Of a stretch of DNA of 64,000 nucleotides, positions 1 through 8,904 are shown one piece after another. The translations under genes were made by a program, and so were the position numbers. The DNA lies in assembly GCA_001599355.1 (NCBI GenBank), contig BCGQ01000002.1, positions 1,067,554 to 1,131,553 on the forward strand, in the 5' to 3' direction. The notes under the pieces were generated by a model. The model did no database searches and was not told the origin of the DNA. It saw only the letters and a list, made by a program, of their open reading frames with translations. Origin of the DNA: Nakazawaea peltata. Lineage: Eukaryota; Ascomycota; Pichiomycetes; Alaninales; Pachysolenaceae. The stretch's first letter is position 1. The number at the start of each line of letters is the position of its first letter.

Positions 1-330
1 ATCTATGGTTTTGCCAGTGTACTAACATTGTCGGCATGTACTCCACCATTGACAGAGGTGATCAAATTATGGGACTTTCTTTTCAGTTATGGGTGCCATA
101 TGAATATTTTATTTGTTATTCTGCAATTAATATTGATCAGAACTTCTTTGATAGAGAGTCTGCAACCAATGACATTGCTTAGGAACTTTCCTCCATTGAA
201 TGCTAGGGAGATAATAAAGTTGAGTGTAAGCTTTTTGACCAAATTACCAGAAGAATTATATGATTTATTAGTTAGACATACATATGAAGATATAGAACAG
301 GATTTGGAGAGGTATTATGCCAAAAGATGA
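1..330 (+). CDS. BUB2: BUB2-like mitotic-exit GAP, 3' end only
   Basis: The frame is open from base 1 and ends at TGA 328-330, so the gene enters from the left edge and only its last 109 residues are here. The residues carry the end of a TBC (Rab-GAP) domain: VLTLSACTPPLTEVIKLWDF, then MNILFV, then LLRNFPPLNAREIIKLSVSF. This pattern matches the C-terminal half of Bub2, the GAP subunit that with Bfa1 restrains the GTPase Tem1 at the spindle pole until the spindle is positioned. The catalytic Arg/Gln region lies outside the window. It is convergent with the next gene, 38 bp between stops. Another small TBC protein is possible, but the short tail right after the TBC domain favours Bub2. Confidence 0.78.
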   Translation: MYGFASVLTLSACTPPLTEVIKLWDFLFSYGCHMNILFVILQLILIRTSLIESLQPMTLLRNFPPLNAREIIKLSVSFLTKLPEELYDLLVRHTYEDIEQDLERYYAKR

Positions 331-368
331 TTGAAATTACCAGCTAAAGAATATTTAAATAGATATTT

Positions 369-1987
369 TTATAAGAGATAATCAAGGTTACCGGCTATCG
401 CGGTGATGACAGCACGCTCACGGAATTTATAACCTGATAATGACAGCAGCAGTTTCAGAGCATCTTCAGAAGATTCAAATTCCACATAAACACGCCCTCC
501 TACTGACCCTTGAGCAATTTCAACACCACGAACATTACCGAAATTCAGACATTGTTGACGGAATTCAGATTTAAGCTCTTCAATCACCTCTTCTGGTGCC
601 TTGAAATCCTTTGAATCAAGACAATTCAAAAGTAAAAGTACATTAGAAGATTGGAACGAAGTTCCAATCTTCCCCTCAACTGCATCGACAAGATTTTTAT
701 ATGTGATACTGAAATCTTGTTTATAAATGGACTCCGTTAAATTGAAACATACCACTTTATTGTCATCCAACGGTTTATCGTGGAGCTTAGTGAGAATTGA
801 TAAATCTGTTGAGTCTAAAATGGCTATTCCAGTACTCTCATTCGTGATAGAATTCACAAGTAATTTAAAAGAAGTTATCAGTACATCTCCAGCTTCAGTA
901 TTGATCCATTTTTCAACCTCTTGTCCAGATTTTGAAGATGGGATATTGGTGACTGCTATAGTACTTGGTTGGTTGGAGACAATGTATGTTGCCGGTCTTT
1001 CAAGATCAAGAACAAGCTCTGATAATGCTGGAATAGATTTCCCTTTGAGCAGATATGTAATAGTAGTGACTTCAGGAGTAATAAATTTAAGAACTAAAGT
1101 ATTTTCACCCACTTTAGTATGACTTGTTATAGCAGAAGTAGACTGTCCTGTAAGAACATCTTCAAGAGTGATAATAAAGTTATTGAGATACTGAACAATG
1201 GCATCTTCAGTCAGTAATGAGAAATCTATCTTACGTAAGATCAATGTACGTGCCAGAACTGAACTGGAAGGTTTCAATTTCAGCTCCATTTCTGGATTAG
1301 CAACAGCAGCAGCTTCGGCTTCTAACTCTTCGAGATTTTTACCTTCTAAAAGAGCTAATAATTTACCATAATCGAGATCTACTCTACGAGCACCCACTTT
1401 TTGGAAAAGTCCTATCAGTTTCAGATCTTCGGCCTTTAACTTTTCATAGTTTTTTGGGGGTAAGTCCCATTTTGATTTGGACTTGATTTGTTCAGATACT
1501 TCTTTCAAAGTAGGGACGGTAGATAAATCGACTCCTGCGGCGAAATCGACAAAAGTCGATCTCTCACGGTTACGAGATTGTGATTTATAGTGCTGATCTC
1601 TGAATCTGTCTCTGTCCCTATAATCTCTACTATCTCTATCTCTACCATCTCTACCATCTCTTCTATAGTCTCTAGGGCCTCTAGAGTTATAGTCTCTATA
1701 CCCCCTGGAGTCCCTACTATCTCTGAAATCTCGATCTCTGAAATCTCTGTCTCTGTAGTCTCGATCTCTAGAATCCCTTACATCTCTAGACTCCCTTCCA
1801 TCTCTGTAGTCTCTCCCCTCCCTTCCATCTCTATATGGAATCCTCCGATCATTTCTCCCTCCTCTTGGGCCTTGAGGTGTATCTAAATTGTTAGTAAATC
1901 CACTCCGAAAAAGCTCAAATACCAGACTAGAGCCACCCAATCTGCTTCCAATCCAATATCAGCACATTTATACTCACTTCTATCCAT
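369..1987 (-). CDS. MUD2: U2AF large subunit / Mud2 splicing factor (2 exons)
   Basis: Predicted 507 aa, exons 1987-1978 and 1882-369. The first exon is only 10 nt (ATG GAT AGA A); the intron 1977-1883 has donor GTGAGT, branch site TACTAAC (1896-1890) and acceptor TTTAG. Splicing gives MDRNTPQGPRGGRN followed by about 90 residues of RD/RE dipeptide-rich sequence, an RS-like domain. Next come WDLPPKNYEKL, like the segment before the RRMs of U2AF65, degenerate RRMs, and a C-terminal RRM/UHM ending LSGYKFRERAVITA, typical of U2AF65. In the family this protein binds the polypyrimidine/branch region and contacts branch-point protein BBP/SF1. A longer unspliced frame starting with TTG at 1940 reads through the intron and is rejected. 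Divergent from NUP170. Confidence 0.8.
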
Positions 1988-2278
1988 TGCTGTTCTCTTC
2001 AATCCACCTCGCTCTTAGCTACCGCTCTCTTAACTAACTACCTCTTCTATATGAGAAAAATTTTTGACTATACCTATTATAGTATTTCCTAATAGGGTAC
2101 TTCTAAATGAGCACCTAAATTCATAGAATGCTCTCATCTCACCCAGCTCGCCTAGCTCACCTTTAGTCGTGTACTCCCAATTTTCTTCAACATCAAAAAA
2201 TTCTTCTCAAAAGTTGTAAACAAACTCGATCGACTAAAGAACTCTTCAGTGAAGGAGTATCTGAAGATTTCGAAAGAT

Positions 2279-5200
2279 ATGTCTGCTCATCTCAATCAGT
2301 TCTTCAACGTAGGATCAAGCGCCGTTGGTGGAGGCGCCAATTCCACCTCCAGTACTACCAATGACGCCACCCTGAATGAAAAATTAGACTTGAGAAATGA
2401 GATGCAACAGAAGAGAGCCGTCAAGAAGACCTCCAACAAGACCAATATCATTGGAAACACCGGGCTTGGAGTGAACTCTGGATCCTCGGGAATCAGGCCA
2501 GCTCAGTTTTTCTCCTCTTTACAATTCCAAGGCTCTGGCCCAACGGCGTCATCTCTGGTCACGTCTCAACATCATCAAATCAGTAACGATTTTGTATCAT
2601 CGCCATTGAAATTCAAGATCCCGAACCTTTCCAAGTTGGCGCCTCTTGAAATGGCCACCGAATTCGTCAATGGTGTCAATAATAAGGACAATGACACCCC
2701 AGCCTTGAGTGAGGTCTTCACCAAGTACCAAATTGACAACTATAATTTCAAACCGGTGACGGGATTGCAGAATTTCACCCGTTTCGAGAAAGTCTCCATC
2801 CTTAACATCCCAGATGAGATCATGAAGGAATACAGCAATACGAAATGTGTGACATCTATGGGAGTTTTCCCTGAATTGAATAAATGCTGGCTCACAGTTG
2901 ACAATAAGTTGATTTTGTGGGATTTTGAAGATATCACCAGTGCTAATTATTCGACAATTGATGAGATTAAGCATACTATTTTGCTGGTGAAGTTGGTCAA
3001 GCCAAAGAAAGGTGTCTTTGTAGACAATGTTAACTATTTGTTGCTTGTTTCTACCCCAATGGAGATCCATATTTTACTGATAGAGTACGACCTGAGAGTT
3101 AATAAGATGGATATTTTCAATACTGGCATGACAGTTTCTGTGCAAGGACTCATCGTTAACAATTTCATCACTTATGAAGCTACTGGAGATATCTTTTTTA
3201 CCGGGTTAGGTGATGGTATTAACGTTTGGAAATTGAATTATTCTAGTAAACAGGATTGGTTCACTAATAAATCTTCCAAGGAATGTCTTACAAGGAGCGG
3301 AATTTCGACTATATTACCAGACTCATGGAGCGGGGGACTTGGATTATTCCATTCCAATTCCACCATCCCAAACCCAGACAATATCAAGCAAGAATATATC
3401 ACTCAATTAGAAATGGACCAATCCAGAGGAATATTGTATACTTTATCTTCTAAATCGGTGGTTAGAGCTTATAAATTGAGAGTTGACAAGCTGAATAATG
3501 TCACTATTCCAACTGAGATATCCAAATCCGGAAACGACATGTTGAAAGATTTGAGTACCACCACCATAAATATCCATTCACCATTATTACTGAGAAATTC
3601 GTTCAAAATTTCAAAGATATTCCATGTCTCGAAACTGGAGAGTAATAATTTGTATCTTATTGTGGTTTTGGACAATGGAACTAGAATTTACTTGAATGGA
3701 GCCTTTTACGCCGGTTTCCGTAGTGCTCAGAGTCTGTCAAATTCACTGGGTTTGACTAGATTGACGGCTAGTTTTGTCAAATTCCCACCTCTGGATTTCC
3801 AATTCTACGAAAAAATTGAAAAACGTAGTGAGGATCGTAAAAAATTGGAATTACAACAAAAGACCTCGATTGGCACAAACAATAATTTGCTGTTCAACTC
3901 TCTTTTAACAAAAGATCAGTTACTGCAACTGCAACTGCAACAACTGCAGCAACTGCAAGAGTTATTCACTCCATTGGAGTTGAAGACAGCTCAAGAATCA
4001 TCTTCATTGTTGAAAAACTTGAAGACCACCAAAATTATAGCTCCAGGTATCTATTTTGGTATTACAAAATCTGGTAATAAAGATGGAGAGGATAAATTAT
4101 TCGTATCTCTTCCAGATTATGGAGTATTAAAGAAGGACAAAGTGTATGTTGAAGATTTCGAGTTTTTGGATACTTTTGGCTCCATTCATGATATCATTCC
4201 ATTGAATATCAAATCTGCTTCTGATGTAAACTTATTTGCAACCCAATATGTGGATCCTCCTCTTAGTGTCGCCATTTTGACTAGCAGTGGATTGCATATT
4301 TATCGTTATAGAACACCTGATCTGATTTTGGAGGATTCTTTGGAAGAAGATACTTTCAAGGAGTTCTGTGCCAAGTATGGATCAGAAGAGGCTTGTTCTA
4401 CTGCGTTGTATTTAGCTTGTAAACATAGTAATTCTGAGCTGTTTAAGACTAAAGCTCTTCAATTCTTTGTTACCGGGGGTAAAGACGGTGAGATTAATAA
4501 GAATTTGACTCCTGTGTTGGATAATGTCGAGTTGAGTGACCGTTTCTTTGGATCATTGATGCTCATATCGAGATTATTTAAACATGCATGGGACAAGGAA
4601 GTATTCTCATTGGATTCCCAAGTGGTCCAATTTGACAAATCAGGTTTCGTTCAAGAACTGACAATGTTAAAGAAATTGAATGAGTTCAAACTGCAACAGC
4701 TCCAACCATTGAGTGGATTAAATTTCACTAAACTGGACATTGAGTATATTTTGAGTTCTGTTTTAGTCGTGGGAGGTTTCTTCGAGAAAAATAGTAGTAA
4801 AATTCCAGGTTTAGGATTACAAACTCAACCTCTGCATCCTCTGCTGTTTGGAAATGGAAATGATCGTAATCTTGATATAATTGTCCAACTGGAGAGTATG
4901 TCATTCCGTACTCTTCTCCAATTTTTGGACAGCGTAAAAGAACTGTTATCATTTTTACTTGTATTGTGGGATGAAGCCAATCCTTCCACTGGTTTCAAAG
5001 ATATCTTCCAGTACTTGTCATTACAATCGCAATTAGATTTAAGTTGTTTGACTTTACAAGAATTTATTGCTCCTCGTACTCCATATGTCAAGCAATTGAT
5101 CAAAGAAATTTTAAGTGCAATCATTAATAAGAATATTTCTCGTGGTACTAGCGTCGAATTTATCACTCAATCTTTACAAGAAAGATGTGGTACTTTCTGT

Positions 5201-5992
5201 TCCAGTGACGACGTGATCATCTATAAACTGATTGAGAATTTCAAGAAAGCTCGTGAATTATATTTCAAAGACTTTGAATTATCAAAGAAATATCTTTCTA
5301 CTCTGATTAAGCTTTTCGAGAAATGTGATGACAAAAACTTGAATTTCGAAATTATCCAAAGTTGTGTCGATATCATGATCGATATGAAACTGTACGAAGA
5401 AGTGATCGGGTTCTTGTTGGAATTCTCGAGCAAAGAATCTAAGCCAGTTAAACATTCATTTTATAAAGATCAAGCTCAAGCAGTTCAAGATAAACTGCAA
5501 GATTTGAATAAGAAATTACAATACTTCGATTTGGTATTCAAGATTTTGATCGATATCGGTCAGAAGGCCAATGCCTCAGCTAATAATGAATTCGTCCTGT
5601 TAAAGAATTCCCTGTATCAAAAATGCTTTAACTTCAAGGACAAATTTTTCCAATTCGAATTATACAAATTCCTTATTTCGCAAAACAACAGTGAGAAATT
5701 ACTTGATGTCAATGGTGAGTATATTTTGCCATTTTTAGAGGAATATTCTTCCAATGATATCAATATTGCTTACTTGTTATGTAACTATCATTTAAAGAGG
5801 GGTAATTATTTGGAGCTGGCCAATATTTTGGTCTCGATTACCATAGCATTTGAGGATTTGGATGATAATACCAAGATCCAATTGCTCTGTAAGTCCAAGG
5901 TATACTTGAATCTGGCTGATTCGACCAATAATAGTAGTAAATTGAGTGCTGCTATCGATGAGTTGATCAATAGTTTGGTTTCCAGTGATTAA
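2279..5992 (+). CDS. NUP170: Nucleoporin of the Nup155/Nup157/Nup170 family
   Basis: 1237 aa, starting at ATG 2279; an upstream in-frame GTG at 2249 is not credible. The first about 100 residues are low-complexity (Ser, Gly, Asn). Then comes the family's N-terminal beta-propeller, with landmarks LAPLEMATEF, IPDEIMKEY, MGVFPELNKCWLTVDNKLI, LWDFED and LVKPKKGVF. The second half is an alpha-solenoid. A Gln/Leu tract (LLQLQLQQLQQLQELF) sits mid-protein. The family forms the inner ring scaffold of the nuclear pore and contacts the pore membrane. S. cerevisiae has two paralogs, Nup157 and Nup170; I cannot say whether this is the only copy here. It is somewhat shorter than S. cerevisiae Nup170. Confidence 0.85.
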   Translation: MSAHLNQFFNVGSSAVGGGANSTSSTTNDATLNEKLDLRNEMQQKRAVKKTSNKTNIIGNTGLGVNSGSSGIRPAQFFSSLQFQGSGPTASSLVTSQHHQISNDFVSSPLKFKIPNLSKLAPLEMATEFVNGVNNKDNDTPALSEVFTKYQIDNYNFKPVTGLQNFTRFEKVSILNIPDEIMKEYSNTKCVTSMGVFPELNKCWLTVDNKLILWDFEDITSANYSTIDEIKHTILLVKLVKPKKGVFVDNVNYLLLVSTPMEIHILLIEYDLRVNKMDIFNTGMTVSVQGLIVNNFITYEATGDIFFTGLGDGINVWKLNYSSKQDWFTNKSSKECLTRSGISTILPDSWSGGLGLFHSNSTIPNPDNIKQEYITQLEMDQSRGILYTLSSKSVVRAYKLRVDKLNNVTIPTEISKSGNDMLKDLSTTTINIHSPLLLRNSFKISKIFHVSKLESNNLYLIVVLDNGTRIYLNGAFYAGFRSAQSLSNSLGLTRLTASFVKFPPLDFQFYEKIEKRSEDRKKLELQQKTSIGTNNNLLFNSLLTKDQLLQLQLQQLQQLQELFTPLELKTAQESSSLLKNLKTTKIIAPGIYFGITKSGNKDGEDKLFVSLPDYGVLKKDKVYVEDFEFLDTFGSIHDIIPLNIKSASDVNLFATQYVDPPLSVAILTSSGLHIYRYRTPDLILEDSLEEDTFKEFCAKYGSEEACSTALYLACKHSNSELFKTKALQFFVTGGKDGEINKNLTPVLDNVELSDRFFGSLMLISRLFKHAWDKEVFSLDSQVVQFDKSGFVQELTMLKKLNEFKLQQLQPLSGLNFTKLDIEYILSSVLVVGGFFEKNSSKIPGLGLQTQPLHPLLFGNGNDRNLDIIVQLESMSFRTLLQFLDSVKELLSFLLVLWDEANPSTGFKDIFQYLSLQSQLDLSCLTLQEFIAPRTPYVKQLIKEILSAIINKNISRGTSVEFITQSLQERCGTFCSSDDVIIYKLIENFKKARELYFKDFELSKKYLSTLIKLFEKCDDKNLNFEIIQSCVDIMIDMKLYEEVIGFLLEFSSKESKPVKHSFYKDQAQAVQDKLQDLNKKLQYFDLVFKILIDIGQKANASANNEFVLLKNSLYQKCFNFKDKFFQFELYKFLISQNNSEKLLDVNGEYILPFLEEYSSNDINIAYLLCNYHLKRGNYLELANILVSITIAFEDLDDNTKIQLLCKSKVYLNLADSTNNSSKLSAAIDELINSLVSSD

Positions 5993-6189
5993 TGGATAGC
6001 ATTTTACGAATATTGACACTCCTGAGCACTTTATTAAATAAATAATCATCTCTACGAATATTTTGTGTAGCAATTTCCTGAGCGAAATACTAATTAAATT
6101 CATTTCTTTACCGCTTATTTCGATTAAATAATTTTCAATTTGAGTCGATTCAAAGACCGTCATCAAGTACTCCCCAGAACACTTTTATC

Positions 6190-6574
6190 ATGTCAGGTGG
6201 AATTCAACTTTCGAAATCCAAAACATTCTGGAAACAAGCAGCTTTCATTTCCGGAGTCGCCATCGTTGCTGCTTATAACGTGAAGCAAAACATCTACCTT
6301 CGTAAGCGTCAGCAATACAGACCGGATGAGTTGGAGATCAGTCAATATGAAAGCAAAGATGGTAGCGTGAATGATATTTCGAAGATCCGTCCTGGTTTTC
6401 CTACAGAGCAGCGCGATCTGACTCAGAGAAAAAGTGAATACGAAGGCACTCCCGATAGTTACATGGTAAGTAAACATCATAACACCAACCCGAGATAAAT
6501 TTCATACTAACAAAGAGCTAATTTAGACTAAGAAAAGAGGTGATAAGTTCAGTTACGGTATATGGGGTAAATAA
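6190..6574 (+). CDS. COI1: Small single-TM mitochondrial protein, COI1-like (2 exons)
   Basis: Predicted 107 aa from exons 6190-6465 and 6527-6574. The 61-bp intron 6466-6526 has GTAAGT, TACTAAC (6505-6511) and ATTTAG. Exon 2 adds TKKRGDKFSYGIWGK. One hydrophobic segment lies near the N-terminus (about residues 14-31, AAFISGVAIVAAYNV) followed by a basic patch (YLRKRQQYR), as in small inner-membrane proteins of mitochondria. It is convergent with YRA1, 41 bp between stops. From memory, S. cerevisiae COI1 (YDR381C-A) is a small intron-bearing gene convergent with YRA1 and acts at respiratory complexes III/IV, so size, intron, topology and position agree. Sequence similarity alone I could not confirm. 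Confidence 0.6.
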
Positions 6575-6615
6575 GTCTTGTAAATAATACATTATACACA
6601 GTATAACTTTTGAAT

Positions 6616-8008
6616 TTATTTAGATTCTTCAAAGTAGTCGGCCATTTCCTTGTCCAAGTCCTCGATGGTCTTCTTAGGCTTCTTAGCAGGCTTCTTCTTT
6701 GGTTGAGGCTTCTTGGCAGCTGGTTGAGCCTTTTTGGCAGCTGGAGCTGGAGCTGGAGCGGCACCGTTAGGCTTTTTAGCCTTCTTGGACTTCTTTTGTT
6801 GAGCAGCAGCGACGGCAGCGGCAAGAGGGCTAAAAAATGTTAGTAAAAATATGTCTAAATAGTACTATAAATAATCAGTTTTAACTTACTTGGCGGTGAT
6901 TCTGGCACTCAAAGGCTTTCTGGTTGGGTCAACAACGATCTCAACCTTCAACTTTTGACTTCCGTTATCAATTGGAGCACCGTTAAACTTCTGGTAGGCA
7001 GCAGACAGCAACAGAGGGGTTTGGAATACAATGGTAGCAATACCCTTGGATTGACCTCTCTCGTTGTAACTCAACGAAACGGTTCTAATCTTTCCGACTT
7101 GAGATTGGAAGAATTCCTATATTAAAGCAATTAGTTAGCATCATGAATTTCCTTAATAGGAGAGCTTATATCCTGGAGAGATGAGAGTTTGACATAGTCA
7201 CAATGTCGTTCCCTAAAGATTATTAATCTGAGTACTAGACAATTTTCGAGAAAAGAAACCTGGAAAGTTCTAGCCTGAGACAAAACATAAAATACTGATT
7301 CCAATTACTCCCTGTCTGCTCACGTATCAGGGGAGTCATGAGGAGGAATCATTGACATAAATCAGTGCATCTTAATTAAAAGGACCGATCCATTTGTATT
7401 TTCGTTAATGTCTCGAATACATTTGTATTCTTCAATCCTAGGTTATATTCTTTTCTTCTGAGCATATTGTATATATCCTCTGTGACACGATGGAACTTTT
7501 TACAGATTCCATTTCGAGGTTTGTATTGACAGTGGTCAACATAGTCCTTTTTAAAGTTATTCAATCATTAGCCAGACCATAAAAGACTGGCTCAACAATA
7601 TGATAACATACTCTCTTATGAGTGCGATCTGGACCAGCCAGATCTTGTCTCACTCTCTCGCTCGAGGAAGGCCCAAAAAAATGAGCCGGCGTCTCAACCA
7701 CAAAGTTGAACGCCGAACAGTCCGCAAAAACATACCTTGATATCCTTCTCAGAAATATCCCTTGGCAAATTGTGGATAGTAACCTTGGCGGTGTAACTGA
7801 CATCGCTGGCAACAGCCTTTGGAGCAGTTGGAGTACTACGAGGAATGGTAATACCCTTCTTAACAGCCTTCTTTGGAGCTGGCTTGGCCTTACCGACCTT
7901 GCTGGAAGCAGTGGTGGCGGTGACCTTCTTCTTCTTTGGCTGAGCCTTCTTGGCTGGTTTGTTGGAGGCGATGATCTCGTCCAATGATTTGTCTAATTGA
8001 GCTGACAT
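6616..8008 (-). CDS. YRA1: Yra1/ALY mRNA export adaptor (3 exons)
   Basis: Predicted 237 aa from exons 8008-7736, 7116-6890 and 6829-6616. Residues 1-15 (MSAQLDKSLDEIIAS) are the UAP56/Sub2-binding motif of the REF/ALY family. A Lys/Pro/Ala-rich linker follows, then one RRM (VTIHNLPRDISEKDIK across the first splice to EFFQSQVGKIRT, then LSYNERGQSKG), a basic Ala/Lys tail, and a C-terminal repeat of the Sub2-binding motif, IEDLDKEMADYFEESK. The family recruits Mex67 to mRNA in TREX. Intron 1 (7735-7117, 619 bp) is far longer than the other introns and has GTATGT and TGCTAAC; intron 2 (6889-6830, 60 bp) has GTAAGT and TACTAAC. In S. cerevisiae the long YRA1 intron mediates autoregulation. Confidence 0.93.
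7117..7735 (-). other. YRA1 intron 1 (619 bp)
   Basis: Donor GTATGT (7735-7730), branch-like TGCTAAC (7140-7134), acceptor ATATAG ending at 7117. It is phase 0 and falls directly before EFFQSQVG, inside the RRM. All stop-free frames within it are short and lack ATG, so I see no protein in it. No convincing snoRNA box pair was found. Confidence 0.9.
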
Positions 8009-8904
8009 TTTGATTGATTGATCGGTAATTTGATCCTAATGAAAAGGGGATTAAAATTGATTTGAAAGGGCGTTTTTTTTATAAAATTCGTCGGGTGGCT
8101 GGTTATTGGCACGTGGAATATAATGGCAGTGAGGAATATTACTTGAATAGGAAGGAGAGAGGTTGTGGGAGGTTGAGAATAGTGCGCGTGAGACTGCGAG
8201 AAGGATCTTATTGAGCTGCATCTAATTTAGGGGCGATAGGGCAGAAGTGGGGGCTCGTAAGGTGAAGGGTGGAAGGAGTGCAAGGAAGGGGGAGAAATAC
8301 GTGGAAGATAAGTGGAAGAAGTAAATATGAGGAGGGATTGAGTTATTTAGTTGATTCTTTATTGGGTTAGATCTGTTAATATCTGTTAATATCTCTCCTC
8401 GCACCCTCCTTGAATGTCTAAGTCTGCCTAAATATGCCCTAACTATACCTTAATATGCCTTAGTATGCCTTAATATGCCCAGTTCACTATGAAATAACTT
8501 GAAATGACCTTGCCCCAGTGTGTTCTTCTTTATTTTAATAAGGTCGTGTAAATAATATCAATAATTCATCTAATACTAACAACCTAAATAGATTCAATTA
8601 ATACTAACCTTAAATTCAAAATTTCACCCTATTGATCCTCATCTCTCTCACCTGATAACTGTGCCCTTTCAAATTTCACCCAAACTCCTCCCCTTCCACC
8701 CTTGCTATCCCGCCTCACCCCCTCCCCCTTGCCCACAATATGCCCTTTTCTGCCCCTGACATAGAACAAAGTCTCCAAAAAAAGACGAAAAAAGGCAAAG
8801 CTTAAAAATTGTCCTCGACAATCAGACGACAAGGCGCTTCATCGTGGTGATAAATCAGTCAAAGAACCCGTGAATTCGAATCTTGGAAGTAATCAGCACC
8901 CAAT
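8009..8904. promoter_or_regulatory. Divergent intergenic region YRA1 / AFI1-like
   Basis: No gene seen. It holds a phased 10-bp repeat at 8427-8477 (separate entry), a GGTCGTGT site at 8542-8549, and a C-rich stretch at 8690-8760 with repeated TGCCC close to the AFI1-like start. Both flanking genes start outward from it, so it must carry both promoters. Confidence 0.6.
8427..8477. repeat. 10-bp tandem repeat, about 5 units
   Basis: Units of CCTTAATATG and close variants follow one another at 8427, 8437 (11-bp variant), 8448, 8458 and 8468. The period equals about one DNA helical turn. It lies in the divergent promoter between YRA1 and the AFI1-like gene. Confidence 0.8.

Noticed and set aside
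369-1940. A 523-aa unspliced MUD2 frame starting at 1940
   Set aside because: It starts with TTG-type context inside an intron with GTGAGT, TACTAAC and TTTAG; the spliced form has a true ATG.
2249-2278. GTG start ten codons before NUP170
   Set aside because: Non-ATG; a good ATG follows at 2279.
6549-6843. Leu- and Arg-rich frames over the YRA1 3' end
   Set aside because: Shadows of YRA1 exon 3 in other frames.
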